The notes under the pieces were generated by a model. The model had not been told where the DNA came from. It saw nothing but the letters and a program-made list of their open reading frames with translations, and searched no databases. From assembly GCF_900116875.1 (NCBI RefSeq), contig NZ_FPCC01000002.1:1-64000 (forward strand): DNA of 64,000 nt, read 5' to 3'. This DNA is from Butyrivibrio sp. INlla21 (GTDB taxonomy: Bacteria > Bacillota > Clostridia > Lachnospirales > Lachnospiraceae). Below, one piece after another: positions 53,117 through 60,642 of the stretch (its first letter is position 1; the number at the start of each line of letters is the position of its first letter). Position numbers and translations under genes: made by a program.

Positions 53117-53899
53117 ATGAAACTGATTTTTATCAGGCATGGTGACCCTGACTATGCCAGAGACGGACTAACCGAAAAGGGAAAAGTTGAGGCCAAGGCG
53201 CTGGCCGATATGATAGAGCGCTACAATATTGACGATGTGTATCAGTCTCCGCTTGGAAGAGCGGTTGAAACAGCGGAATATTCGCTGAAGGTACTTGGAA
53301 AGAAGGTGACAACCTGCGAGTGGCTTCGTGAATTCCCTGCTCTTATAGATCCTAATCTCTCGGAAGAAGTCCGCAGAGCTTATTCTAAGGATCGCAAGAT
53401 AAATCCGGAAACAGGAAAATATGAAAAGCGCGTTGTTTGGGACATCCTTCCATCCTACTATGGAAGCCATCCCGAGCTCTTTGACTACAACGGTTGGAGA
53501 GACGCAGAACTAATGAAATACAGCAATGCCGTCGAGGTCTATGACCGGGTTACTTCGGAGTTTTCAAAGCTCCTTGAGTCCTACGGCTATGTCAGAGACG
53601 GCTGTGCTTATAAGGTAAAAGAGGGAAATGACAAGACCATAGCTTTCTTTTGCCATTACGGTATCACGAGCGTTATGCTGTCATATCTGTGGCATATATC
53701 ACCGATGGTTCCGCTTCAGTTCTTATGCATAGCACCGAGCGCGGTTACCGTAGTTGTTACCGAGGAAAGAGAAAAAGGAATCGCAACATTCCGAACAAGC
53801 AGGGTGGGAGACATCTCACACCTTAATCTAATAGGGGAGAAGCCTTCATTTTCAGCCAGATTCTGTGAAGTATTCGAGAATGAAGATGAAAGGCACTAA
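53117..53899 (+). CDS. Histidine phosphatase superfamily protein
   Basis: A protein of 260 residues. The catalytic motif IRHGDPDYARDGLTEKG at the start and SPLGRAVETAE, followed by a late His in AFFCHYGI, are the phosphoglycerate-mutase-like phosphatase signature. The substrate is not evident. AGAGAG lies upstream of the ATG, and rsmB starts nine bases after its stop, so it heads the rsmB-rlmN transcript. Confidence 0.88.
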   Translation: MKLIFIRHGDPDYARDGLTEKGKVEAKALADMIERYNIDDVYQSPLGRAVETAEYSLKVLGKKVTTCEWLREFPALIDPNLSEEVRRAYSKDRKINPETGKYEKRVVWDILPSYYGSHPELFDYNGWRDAELMKYSNAVEVYDRVTSEFSKLLESYGYVRDGCAYKVKEGNDKTIAFFCHYGITSVMLSYLWHISPMVPLQFLCIAPSAVTVVVTEEREKGIATFRTSRVGDISHLNLIGEKPSFSARFCEVFENEDERH

Positions 53900-53907
53900 T
53901 AATTATA

Positions 53908-55305
53908 ATGGCAAATATCAGAGAGATCGTTTTAAATATACTAATCGAATACGACAAGGAAGGCAGTAAAAAGGCAGGTCTTATTAAAGATGTTCTTGAA
54001 AAGTACGACTATCTTGAAACCAGGGACAAGGCATTTATAAAGAGAGTCGCCGAAGGCTGCATAGAGAGAAACATACAGATTGATTATGTGCTCGATTCTT
54101 TTTCCAAAGTCGAAGTAAAAAAGATGCAGCCCTTTATCAGAAGCCTTATGAGAATGGGCGTTTACCAGATCATGTTCATGGACTTGGTTCCCGACAGTGC
54201 TGCATGCAACGAGGCGGTTAAACTCGCGCAAAAGCACAAATTTACGGGGCTTAAGGGCTTTGTAAACGGCGTCCTTCGAAATGTTTCAAGAAATAAAGAT
54301 AATATAGAATATCCCGATAGAACTGAGGATGGCGGAGCTAATTATCTTTCGGTCCTTTATTCCGTACCTAAGTGGCTTTGTAAGATGTGGCTCAATGACT
54401 ACGGCTTTGAGCGCACGGAGAATATATTGAAATTCTTCCTTGAGCCCAGACCCACGGTAATTCGTTGTGCCGGAACAGATATAGGAGACAGTGTTAATGG
54501 TCCCAAATTTGTTTCGGAGCTAAAAAAAGAGCTCGAGGATGCGGGAGTTGTTGTAAAAGAAAACCCGATCCTTCCCTATGCGCTCGAACTTGAAAAAACA
54601 GATAACATCAAATATCTTCCGGGATTTTCCGAAGGGAAATTCGCGGTTCAGGATGTAAGCTCAATGCTTGTTACAGAGATCGCTAATCCTTTAAAAGGCC
54701 AGACTGTTATCGATGTTTGCGCCGCACCCGGCGGAAAGAGCATGCATGCTGCACAGGCAGTGGGAGAGGAAGGAAAGGTCTTTTCACGAGACGTCTCTGC
54801 CGCAAAGAAAGAGCTAATTGCAGAAAACGCAGACAGACTTGGTCTAAATAACATCGCAATCGAGATAATAGATGCCAAGATTCATGATGAGAATATGAAA
54901 GAAAACGGCGATATTCTCTATCTTGACGTTCCCTGCTCCGGACTTGGAATCATCGGAAGAAAGAACGATATCAAGCAGAACATCAGGAAAGAAAAGCTCA
55001 GCGATCTTACCAAGCTTCAGTGGGATATCGTAAAGTCTTGCTGGGACTACGTTAAGGTAGGCGGAACTCTTATGTATTCTACCTGCACCGTCAACAAGGA
55101 CGAGAACGAGAACATGGTCAAGAGAATCTGTGAAGAGTTTCCGTTTGAACCCGTTGATATAACAAGACAACTTCCTCAATATATTCTCGACAATGACAAA
55201 TACAACATAAAAGATACAGCCAAGAAAGGCTATATTCAGCTTCTTCCCGGAGAATTCGGAACCGACGGATTCTTCATCGCAAAGCTTAAAAGAGTTGATA
55301 GATAA
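53908..55305 (+). CDS. rsmB: 16S rRNA m5C967 methyltransferase RsmB
   Basis: A protein of 465 residues. N-terminal NusB-like RNA-binding domain (~1-140) with VRSLMRMGVYQIMFMD-type helix (IRSLMRMGVYQI) and ACNEAVKLAQKHKF. The methyltransferase core has VIDVCAAPGGKSMHAAQ, DVPCSGLGIIGRK and STCTVNKDENE, holding the two catalytic cysteines. It methylates C967 of 16S rRNA. It is two bases from rlmN; both modify rRNA. Confidence 0.95.
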   Translation: MANIREIVLNILIEYDKEGSKKAGLIKDVLEKYDYLETRDKAFIKRVAEGCIERNIQIDYVLDSFSKVEVKKMQPFIRSLMRMGVYQIMFMDLVPDSAACNEAVKLAQKHKFTGLKGFVNGVLRNVSRNKDNIEYPDRTEDGGANYLSVLYSVPKWLCKMWLNDYGFERTENILKFFLEPRPTVIRCAGTDIGDSVNGPKFVSELKKELEDAGVVVKENPILPYALELEKTDNIKYLPGFSEGKFAVQDVSSMLVTEIANPLKGQTVIDVCAAPGGKSMHAAQAVGEEGKVFSRDVSAAKKELIAENADRLGLNNIAIEIIDAKIHDENMKENGDILYLDVPCSGLGIIGRKNDIKQNIRKEKLSDLTKLQWDIVKSCWDYVKVGGTLMYSTCTVNKDENENMVKRICEEFPFEPVDITRQLPQYILDNDKYNIKDTAKKGYIQLLPGEFGTDGFFIAKLKRVDR

Positions 55306-55307
55306 TT

Positions 55308-56375
55308 ATGAGTGAATATATATTAGGTCAAGACAACAAAACAGACATTAAATCCCTTAACCTTGATGAACTCACGGCTTTCATCAAGGATATCGGTGAG
55401 CCCGCATTTAGGGCGAAGCAGCTCTATGACTGGATGCATGTCAAGAGAGCAAGAAATTACGATGAGATGAAGAACATACCCAAGACACTTAAAGAGAAGC
55501 TTTCCGAGAAATGCAGCTACACAAGCCTTGAGGTGGTGCAGGTTCAGGAATCTCACATTGACGATACCAAGAAATTTCTTTTTGGCCTCTATGACGGCAA
55601 CGTTATAGAGAGCGTTTTTATGAAGTACAAATTCGGAAACAGCGTGTGCATCTCTTCTCAGGTAGGATGCCGAATGGGCTGCAGATTCTGTGCTTCTACG
55701 ATCGATGGCGTTGAGAGGAATCTTTTGCCCTCGGAGATGCTGGATCAGATCTATTCAATATCCGAATATCTCGGAGAAAAGATATCCCGAGTTGTTGTCA
55801 TGGGTAGCGGAGAGCCGCTTGATAACTACGACAACCTTCTTAAATTCATAGAGCTTTTGTCAGATGAGCACGGAATGAACCTGGGGCAGCGTAACCTCAC
55901 GGTTTCTACCTGCGGTATAGTTCCCAAAATCCTGGAACTTGCCGACAAGAAGCTTTCCATAAATCTGGCTCTTTCACTTCACGCTTCCAACAACGATAAG
56001 AGAAAAGAGCTTATGCCGATCGCCAATAAATACGAGATACATGAGGTACTCGATGCCTGCAAGACCTATTTTGACAAGACAGGAAGGCAGCTTACCTTTG
56101 AATATTCGCTTGTTTCGGGCGTCAATGACACCGATGAAGACGCAGCGGAATTATCGGAATTGTTAAGAGGAATAAATTGTGTTGTTAATCTTATTCCCGT
56201 TAACCCCATAAAAGAGCGAGATTACAGACCTACAGACCGTTCCGGGGCATTGGCATTTAAGAATAAACTTGAAAAAAATCGAATAAATGTTACTATAAGA
56301 AGAGAAATGGGCAGGGATATTGATGGAGCCTGTGGACAGCTAAGGAAGCGGTTTTTAGACGACGTGAAAAATTAA
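55308..56375 (+). CDS. rlmN: Dual-specificity RNA methyltransferase RlmN
   Basis: A protein of 355 residues. Radical SAM motif CRMGCRFCAST (~118), VVMGSGEPLDNYDNLLKFI, STCGIVP and the late catalytic GACGQL. It makes m2A2503 in 23S rRNA and m2A37 in some tRNAs. It closes the core block; a palindrome and a terminator follow, then the small-gene accessory region. Confidence 0.96.
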   Translation: MSEYILGQDNKTDIKSLNLDELTAFIKDIGEPAFRAKQLYDWMHVKRARNYDEMKNIPKTLKEKLSEKCSYTSLEVVQVQESHIDDTKKFLFGLYDGNVIESVFMKYKFGNSVCISSQVGCRMGCRFCASTIDGVERNLLPSEMLDQIYSISEYLGEKISRVVVMGSGEPLDNYDNLLKFIELLSDEHGMNLGQRNLTVSTCGIVPKILELADKKLSINLALSLHASNNDKRKELMPIANKYEIHEVLDACKTYFDKTGRQLTFEYSLVSGVNDTDEDAAELSELLRGINCVVNLIPVNPIKERDYRPTDRSGALAFKNKLEKNRINVTIRREMGRDIDGACGQLRKRFLDDVKN

Positions 56376-56379
56376 TGGT

Positions 56380-56393
56380 GGGCACCGGTGCCC
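56380..56393. other. 14-bp perfect palindrome after rlmN
   Basis: GGGCACCGGTGCCC lies four bases after the rlmN stop and upstream of its terminator. It could be an attachment-site core or a protein site at the edge of the accessory region; no second copy is visible in the window. Confidence 0.4.
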
Positions 56394-56418
56394 AGGTTGG
56401 AACGAGATATCAATTTTT

Positions 56419-56446
56419 GGTCTACGAATTTTCGTAGGCCTTTTTA
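56419..56446 (+). terminator. Intrinsic terminator after rlmN
   Basis: GGTCTACGAA (56419-56428) pairs with TTCGTAGGCC (56431-56440), one mismatch, then TTTTTA. Confidence 0.88.
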
Positions 56447-56473
56447 TTTATATATGTTTTTCTTAGTTAACTG

Positions 56474-56520
56474 TTTGTCGTCTACGTCCCTATTAATATT
56501 TTGGGCACACGGACGACAAA
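56474..56520. promoter_or_regulatory. Inverted repeat before the accessory gene block
   Basis: TTTGTCGTC (56474-56482) and GACGACAAA (56512-56520) are perfect inverted repeats 29 bases apart, ~55 bases upstream of the first accessory gene. The remaining AT-rich DNA up to 56560 probably holds its promoter. They may bind a regulator encoded by the element. Confidence 0.45.
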
Positions 56521-56574
56521 TTTATATTTTATTATTTCCTCAACGACATTTTTATAAAAGGAGGGGATAATAAA

Positions 56575-57006
56575 ATGGGCAGCATGAAGGTAAGGCCAGT
56601 AGTATCTAAGAAAAACAACTATCACATTTCGAAACACCGTTTCTACGAACTTAAGCACTATTGCTTGCAGTATGATGAGTGGATTGACGAACTTAGGGGA
56701 CTTAATGATGGTGTAAAGTCAAGCTCAGTCATCACATTGGAAGATAGTCAGATAGCAAATAATGATGATCCGGTTTTAGACGTTGTTACAAAGAAATCTG
56801 AGCTTAAAGAAAAGATTGATATGATCATCAATTGCGCAAAGAAAGCAGACAAAGAACTATGGACTTATATAGTAAATGCTGTTACAAAAGACTTATCGTT
56901 TACAGAGCTTAAAATGCTTTATAGTATACCTCGTGGTAAAAATCAGTACTATGAAAGCTATAGGAGATTCTTCTTTATTCTCTCGCAAGAAAAACATGTG
57001 TTCTAG
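56575..57006 (+). CDS. Phage-type ArpU/RinA-like regulator
   Basis: A protein of 143 residues with GGAGGGG before the ATG. It reads YHISKHRFYELKHYCLQYDEW near the start, DDPVLDVVTKKSELKEKID in the middle and YSIPRGKNQYYESYRRFFFI at the end. This matches small phage proteins related to ArpU/RinA late-transcription regulators, common before terminase genes in Firmicutes prophages. No terminase follows here. The assignment is by pattern and moderately sure. Confidence 0.6.
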   Translation: MGSMKVRPVVSKKNNYHISKHRFYELKHYCLQYDEWIDELRGLNDGVKSSSVITLEDSQIANNDDPVLDVVTKKSELKEKIDMIINCAKKADKELWTYIVNAVTKDLSFTELKMLYSIPRGKNQYYESYRRFFFILSQEKHVF

Positions 57007-57043
57007 TAGAAGCTAAAAACACGATTTTAAGGAGGATTAGAAG

Positions 57044-57271
57044 ATGACAAAACCTAAACATTATGAAGAGATCAAAAGATATATTAGCACAAACGACTAT
57101 CATGAGTTTGTTAAATGGATTGGCTATATGGTAGCTTATCAGATTGAACACAAGGCTTATGCTAGATTCGTTGAGGGTAATTATATCTGTAAGATTGAAA
57201 TCATTGGTAAAGATAGTGATGAAATCGAAGAGATCAAGAAAGAAATTGGTTTTTACTTTGATGAAGATTGA
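57044..57271 (+). CDS. Small protein of unknown function
   Basis: A soluble protein of 75 residues with AAGGAGG ten bases before the ATG. It is rich in Lys, Glu, Ile and Tyr and reads KHYEEIKRYIS, FVKWIGYMVAYQI, SDEIEEIKKEIGFYF; mostly helical with an acidic end. No family is recognised. The stop codon overlaps the start of a terminator hairpin, a feature shared by other genes in this array. Confidence 0.6.
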   Translation: MTKPKHYEEIKRYISTNDYHEFVKWIGYMVAYQIEHKAYARFVEGNYICKIEIIGKDSDEIEEIKKEIGFYFDED

Positions 57272-57296
57272 GCGCTACATGCGCTCTTTCTTTTTG
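57270..57296 (+). terminator. Intrinsic terminator
   Basis: GAGCGC (57270-57275) pairs with GCGCTC (57281-57286), then TTTCTTTTT. It begins within the stop codon of the gene before it. A TATAAT at 57300-57305 just after it may start the next transcript. Confidence 0.75.
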
Positions 57297-57338
57297 TGTT
57301 ATAATACCCTTAATTTAAGTTTTAAGGAGGGTTTTGAT

Positions 57339-57557
57339 ATGATGTTAGACATGGCATGTAAAAAAGCATTTGAAGGCGGTTTTAGCACGATTAAAGGGTA
57401 TAATATCGACGGTAATGTAATAAATCTTGATTGTAACTGTGGTGATTCTACTTATTCCGCCAGAATTATATTTAAGGGTACGAACTATCATACGGATAGT
57501 GCATATGATAATGACGATGTTATGCTGTTTGCATCGGCGATTCAGAAGAATTTATAA
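57339..57557 (+). CDS. Small protein of unknown function
   Basis: 72 residues from ATG 57339, set by AAGGAGGG nine bases upstream; longer in-frame readings cross the preceding terminator. Sequence is mostly beta: FSTIKGYNIDGNVINLDCNC, YSARIIFKGTNYHT. Two Cys in CNC. Not recognised. TATAAT at 57300-57305 is a likely -10. It is the last gene before the series of TTCGCA elements. Confidence 0.6.
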   Translation: MMLDMACKKAFEGGFSTIKGYNIDGNVINLDCNCGDSTYSARIIFKGTNYHTDSAYDNDDVMLFASAIQKNL

Positions 57558-57649
57558 GGGTTAGTATCTACGAAGGCGAAGGCTCTGCAGAAATGCAGGG
57601 TCTTTTTCTTCGCAATATTTACATATCCTCTTATAGGAGGTATGAGACT

Positions 57650-57991
57650 ATGAAAGATATTGAGAAAATTATTGAATTATCTAGAAGATGTGCACCAACT
57701 ATATTGGCGGGGGCAGCATTATGTATGATGCCGAGCGTATTTTTAGCAAAACAACAATTCGCACTTAATATGGCGAACAAGACTGTTGTAGAGCATGTTG
57801 ATAACTATAGAGAAAAAGTTATTGAGTTTGCTCATGATGATCTTGATCGTGATATTAAGGAGAGGAGAAGAAATGCTATGAGAGTTCGGAAGAATGCAGA
57901 TATCTACGATGCTTATATAGAGTGGATGCCGCAGGTAAATGAGGCTCAAATCTATGAGGCTTATAACGAATACAAAGAGCTCGGGATTTAA
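57650..57991 (+). CDS. Small single-span membrane protein
   Basis: 113 residues from ATG 57650, with GGAGG eight bases upstream inside the TTATAG part of the repeated element. One hydrophobic stretch at ~14-32 (APTILAGAALCMMPSVFLA) is followed by a basic/acidic helical tail (FAHDDLDRDIKERRRNAMRV). Probably N-terminal anchor with a cytoplasmic or outer tail. No family is recognised. Confidence 0.6.
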   Translation: MKDIEKIIELSRRCAPTILAGAALCMMPSVFLAKQQFALNMANKTVVEHVDNYREKVIEFAHDDLDRDIKERRRNAMRVRKNADIYDAYIEWMPQVNEAQIYEAYNEYKELGI

Positions 57992-58053
57992 TCCTGGGTT
58001 CTTATTTTTTCGCAAATAATACAACGCTTATAGTAGAAAAGGAGGAAATCGTT

Positions 58054-58278
58054 ATGCCTAGTAAAGAAGAGTTAATAAAACTTATTGAGGAAATTGATAA
58101 CTATCTTGGCAATGCAAAAGAGTTTTTTGATAAACACGAGGGTGAAAAAGTAAATATTGAAGATGTAGATAGAGTAACGGCCTTATGCGTATCAACAATC
58201 GATTTGCTTGCTAAGCAGTACAGACTTAAAAGGTTATTACTTAACGAGTATGGCGTTATGATTTTAACTAAGAATTGA
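58054..58278 (+). CDS. Small helical protein of unknown function
   Basis: 74 residues, AAGGAGG before the ATG, under the element copy at 58009. Soluble and helical: KEELIKLIEEIDNYLGNAKE then ATTID-like LCVSTIDLLAKQYRLKRLLL. The stop lies in the left arm of the terminator GAGCG/CGCTC (58277-58293). Not recognised. Confidence 0.6.
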   Translation: MPSKEELIKLIEEIDNYLGNAKEFFDKHEGEKVNIEDVDRVTALCVSTIDLLAKQYRLKRLLLNEYGVMILTKN

Positions 58279-58300
58279 GCGTTTCATGCGCTCTTTTCTT
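58277..58300 (+). terminator. Intrinsic terminator fused to the next TTCGCA element
   Basis: GAGCG (58277-58281) pairs with CGCTC (58289-58293) followed by TTTTCTT; TTCGCA starts at 58301 with no gap. The same head-to-tail layout recurs through the array. Confidence 0.7.
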
Positions 58301-58362
58301 TTCGCATATATTACACAGGTGATTATAGAAAACATAGTATCTACGATGAAAGGAGAACATTT

Positions 58363-58725
58363 ATGGAAACTGTAGATAACAGAACTTTTAAACAGAAGGT
58401 TCATGATTTCACGAGTAAAGCAAAAGGAAAGGTTGACACTTGCGTATATAATATAAAGCGCACAGTTAAGGATCATCCGATGGAGACATTTACTATAGCA
58501 TGTCTTGCGGTTCCGGGAGTGCTTAGGGTAGTTAATTCAGCTATCAGAGCACATTCTCAGAATCAGGAGACGCGTTATAATGAGTGTGATATCTACGATC
58601 CAAGAACTGGCACACATTATTACACAAAGAGACCCCTATCTAATACTCAGAAACTGAATCTTGAAAATGAGTACAAAGCAGGAAGAAATAAAGGTGAAAT
58701 TTTACGTGATATGAAGATGTTATAA
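58363..58725 (+). CDS. Small protein with one hydrophobic segment
   Basis: 120 residues, GAAAGGAG before the ATG, under the element copy at 58301. An amphipathic, Lys-rich start (FKQKVHDFTSKAKGKVDTC) precedes a hydrophobic stretch (FTIACLAVPGVLRVVNSAI, ~47-65). The C-terminal part contains CDIYDPRTGTHYYTKRPLS, a turn-rich motif I do not recognise, then helix. GATATCTACGA occurs inside the gene at 58588. Confidence 0.6.
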   Translation: METVDNRTFKQKVHDFTSKAKGKVDTCVYNIKRTVKDHPMETFTIACLAVPGVLRVVNSAIRAHSQNQETRYNECDIYDPRTGTHYYTKRPLSNTQKLNLENEYKAGRNKGEILRDMKML

Positions 58726-58804
58726 AGTATATGAGCTTACGGAAACGTAGGCTCTATATTTTCGCAAAGTTTACACCTCTTATTATAGAAGGAGGTAGAT
58801 AAGA

Positions 58805-59075
58805 ATGAATATTATATTATTTTATTTAATTATTGGTATTGGGAGGCGATTAATTTTGCAAATAATAGCAAAACCAGAATATGTAAAAACTCGGATACGA
58901 TGAGTTCGATACCGTAACTAATGGCGCGGTAGACAATAGAAATCAAGATATAGCCGAGTTTGCTATATATTCATGGAAAAGTATTATATTTCATATAATT
59001 GCCTGGCCGATAGTTGTAATGGTTGATATTGGAATGTCGATTTATTATCTATACCACATATTTAAGAAGGGTTAA
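58805..59075 (+). pseudogene. Small membrane protein gene with apparent frameshift
   Basis: ATG 58805 has AGGAGG upstream and reads MNIILFYLIIGIGRRLILQ.. until a stop at 58901. The +1 frame opens at 58887, just inside the AAAAA run at 58885-58889, and continues KLGYDEFDTVTNGAVDNRN, then a membrane span (IIFHIIAWPIVVMVDIGMSI) to 59075. Together they would make a protein of ~90 residues. Either an indel in the A run or a programmed +1 shift; the element copy at 58761 precedes it. Confidence 0.5.
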
Positions 59076-59140
59076 CAGCTCTTCTTATTTTTCGCAAATA
59101 GGCGTATCATATAACTATCATTTCTTAGGAGGATAGTTAT

Positions 59141-59398
59141 ATGGGTAAAGATTGGGATTATGCTAACTTGACACATGACGCAAAAGAAGCCGGTGGGCCG
59201 GGTAATTATATTGATAAGGTTCATAAAGATGGTCAAAAAGAAGGATTGCTCATAGGGTTATTAACAACGTTGACTGCTCTTTTTGCGCCTATAATAATTA
59301 AACATGTAAAAAAGACAAAAGAAGATAAAAAGATAGCTACTGAAAAGCTTTCTGAATATCTTGAGAGAGAAGATGAGGAGGAAAAAGATAATGAATAA
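59141..59398 (+). CDS. Small single-span membrane protein
   Basis: 85 residues, TTAGGAGGAT before the ATG. The N terminus is polar (GKDWDYANLTHDAKEAGGPG), then one span at ~32-54 (EGLLIGLLTTLTALFAPIII) and a charged Lys/Glu tail. The element copy at 59091 is the degenerate one (no TTATAG). It overlaps the next gene by eight bases, so the two are translated together. Confidence 0.6.
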   Translation: MGKDWDYANLTHDAKEAGGPGNYIDKVHKDGQKEGLLIGLLTTLTALFAPIIIKHVKKTKEDKKIATEKLSEYLEREDEEEKDNE

Positions 59399-59684
59399 CA
59401 CAATCCAGGAAATGAAGTGCCCTAGCTGTGGTGGACAGGTATATTTTGATACAGAGGGTCAGGAGTATGCGTTCTGCTCTCATTGCGGAACTCAGGTTTT
59501 TAAAGAAGATACACACTTTGACAAAAGGGTGGAACTTGAAAAGCATAAACTCGATACAAATAAAGAGATTGCTATTGAACAGGTAAAGCAGGATACGGTA
59601 AAGAAAAATACTGAGAATGTTTTATGGATTGTTTTTGCAGCAATTGTAGCTATTATATTTATTGCTTTTGCTGTATTTGGGTAA
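59391..59684 (+). CDS. Zinc-ribbon protein with C-terminal membrane anchor
   Basis: 97 residues from ATG 59391, with GAGGAGG-type RBS inside the previous gene. The zinc ribbon is MKCPSCGGQVYFDTEGQEY then FCSHCGTQVF (four Cys). A charged helix (~45-70) leads to a C-terminal span (VLWIVFAAIVAIIFIAFAVFG). It is a tail-anchored zinc-ribbon protein with the metal domain in the cytoplasm. Function unknown. Confidence 0.7.
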   Translation: MNNTIQEMKCPSCGGQVYFDTEGQEYAFCSHCGTQVFKEDTHFDKRVELEKHKLDTNKEIAIEQVKQDTVKKNTENVLWIVFAAIVAIIFIAFAVFG

Positions 59685-59747
59685 TCTTCGCAAAAATTAC
59701 ACATCCTCTTATAGGAGAATCTATATTTATAAGAGGATGAACTTATG

Positions 59748-59822
59748 ATGTATGTACTGATGAGTTTAATAATTTTATATGTAACTATGAACATAGTAGA
59801 GCTTAAGGAAGGGGCTGAGTAA
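59748..59822 (+). CDS. 24-residue membrane microprotein
   Basis: Reads MYVLMSLIILYVTMNIVELK then EGAE, with a second ATG one codon earlier and AGAGGATG upstream. Almost all of it is one membrane span. The element copy at 59687 precedes it and a GGGGCTGA/TCAGCTC hairpin with T's follows. Short, but RBS, element and terminator all fit a real gene. Confidence 0.5.
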   Translation: MYVLMSLIILYVTMNIVELKEGAE

Positions 59823-59872
59823 CATCAGCTCTTTCTTTTTTCGCATTTTTTACATTTCTTATAGTAGAAAGG

Positions 59873-59929
59873 ATGGACAGCGAATGTACAAACTTGAATA
59901 AAAACTATAAGGAGGTAAAGCTTAAATGA
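59873..59929 (+). CDS. 18-residue microprotein, coupled to next gene
   Basis: MDSECTNLNKNYKEVKLK, starting at ATG 59873 with AGAAAGG upstream, right after the element copy at 59840. Its stop overlaps the start of the next microprotein (ATGA). It may act as a leader for that gene rather than as a protein. Confidence 0.35.
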   Translation: MDSECTNLNKNYKEVKLK

Positions 59930-59997
59930 CAATACTAGCTGGAATTTTACTTATTGCTATTGGCACATTTTTAATTGCCGGGGGCGATAAGAAGTAA
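59926..59997 (+). CDS. 23-residue membrane microprotein
   Basis: MTILAGILLIAIGTFLIAGG then DKK, with AAGGAGGTAAAG upstream. One span with a basic tail. A hairpin TATAGG/CCTATA with T's (60012-60039) follows and joins the next element copy. Confidence 0.5.
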   Translation: MTILAGILLIAIGTFLIAGGDKK

Positions 59998-60106
59998 CAG
60001 AAAGTAAGGTTATAGGGGTTACATCTCCTATAGCTTTTTCGCATAATTTACAAACTCTATTATAGAGGAACTAAATATTATGCACATTTATAGGAGGATA
60101 GAAAAA

Positions 60107-60298
60107 ATGATTAAAGCAATTTTAAAGACAATTTGTTGGGCAATAGGAATAGCTATTATCCCGATATTACTTGTAATTATCGGAATAGCGCTTTCAATTA
60201 TTGGTCCGGTTGTCGGAGTTCTTATGATCATATTCTTGCCACTTATTATAGCAGGAATAGCAATTGGTTACTCAGAAGCAAAGAAACACAAAGACTGA
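60107..60298 (+). CDS. Small two-span membrane protein
   Basis: 63 residues from ATG 60107 with TAGGAGG upstream; an earlier in-frame ATG at 60080 lies before the RBS. Hydrophobic throughout with two spans (CWAIGIAIIPILLVIIGIAL; GVLMIIFLPLIIAGIAIG) and a charged tail SEAKKHKD. The stop lies in the left arm of a GAGCC/GGCTC terminator. No family is recognised. Confidence 0.6.
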   Translation: MIKAILKTICWAIGIAIIPILLVIIGIALSIIGPVVGVLMIIFLPLIIAGIAIGYSEAKKHKD

Positions 60299-60397
60299 GC
60301 CGCACAGGCTCTTTCTTTTTGCACCATAAGAAAGGCGGGTGATTCCAATGGGATGTAAGGATGTTATATTAACCAAAACATAGAAAGGAGTTATCAA

Positions 60398-60619
60398 ATG
60401 AGAGAGAAGACAAAAAGAGTAATACTAGATCATGGAGACGAGATATTCATAGTATCTACGCTGGTTCTAGTAACCGTTCTTACTACTATACTTATAACCG
60501 CTACCGGAAAAGTTATGGTTTTAGAACTTGACGGGATATCAGATCAAAGGACTGATCAGGAGGGCAATACTGAAGAAAGGCATATTGATGGTGGGAGACT
60601 CAAATTCTACGCTGAATAA
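60398..60619 (+). CDS. Small single-span membrane protein
   Basis: 73 residues with GAAAGGAG before the ATG. A charged start, one span at ~17-38 (IFIVSTLVLVTVLTTILITA) and a polar C-terminal tail with DQEGNTEERHIDGGRLKF. No TTCGCA element precedes it; a possible 11-residue ORF (60348-60383) does. It is 23 bases from the DUF5688 gene and probably co-transcribed. Confidence 0.6.
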   Translation: MREKTKRVILDHGDEIFIVSTLVLVTVLTTILITATGKVMVLELDGISDQRTDQEGNTEERHIDGGRLKFYAE

Positions 60620-60642
60620 CTCAGCAGAAAGGAGTCTAAACA

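Noticed and set aside
57609-57640. Reading TTCGCA and TATAGG as -35 and -10 of a normal sigma promoter with a 17-base spacer
   Set aside because: The RBS GGAGG overlaps the would-be -10, so a transcript starting seven bases later would lack it; spacing also changes to 14 in two copies.
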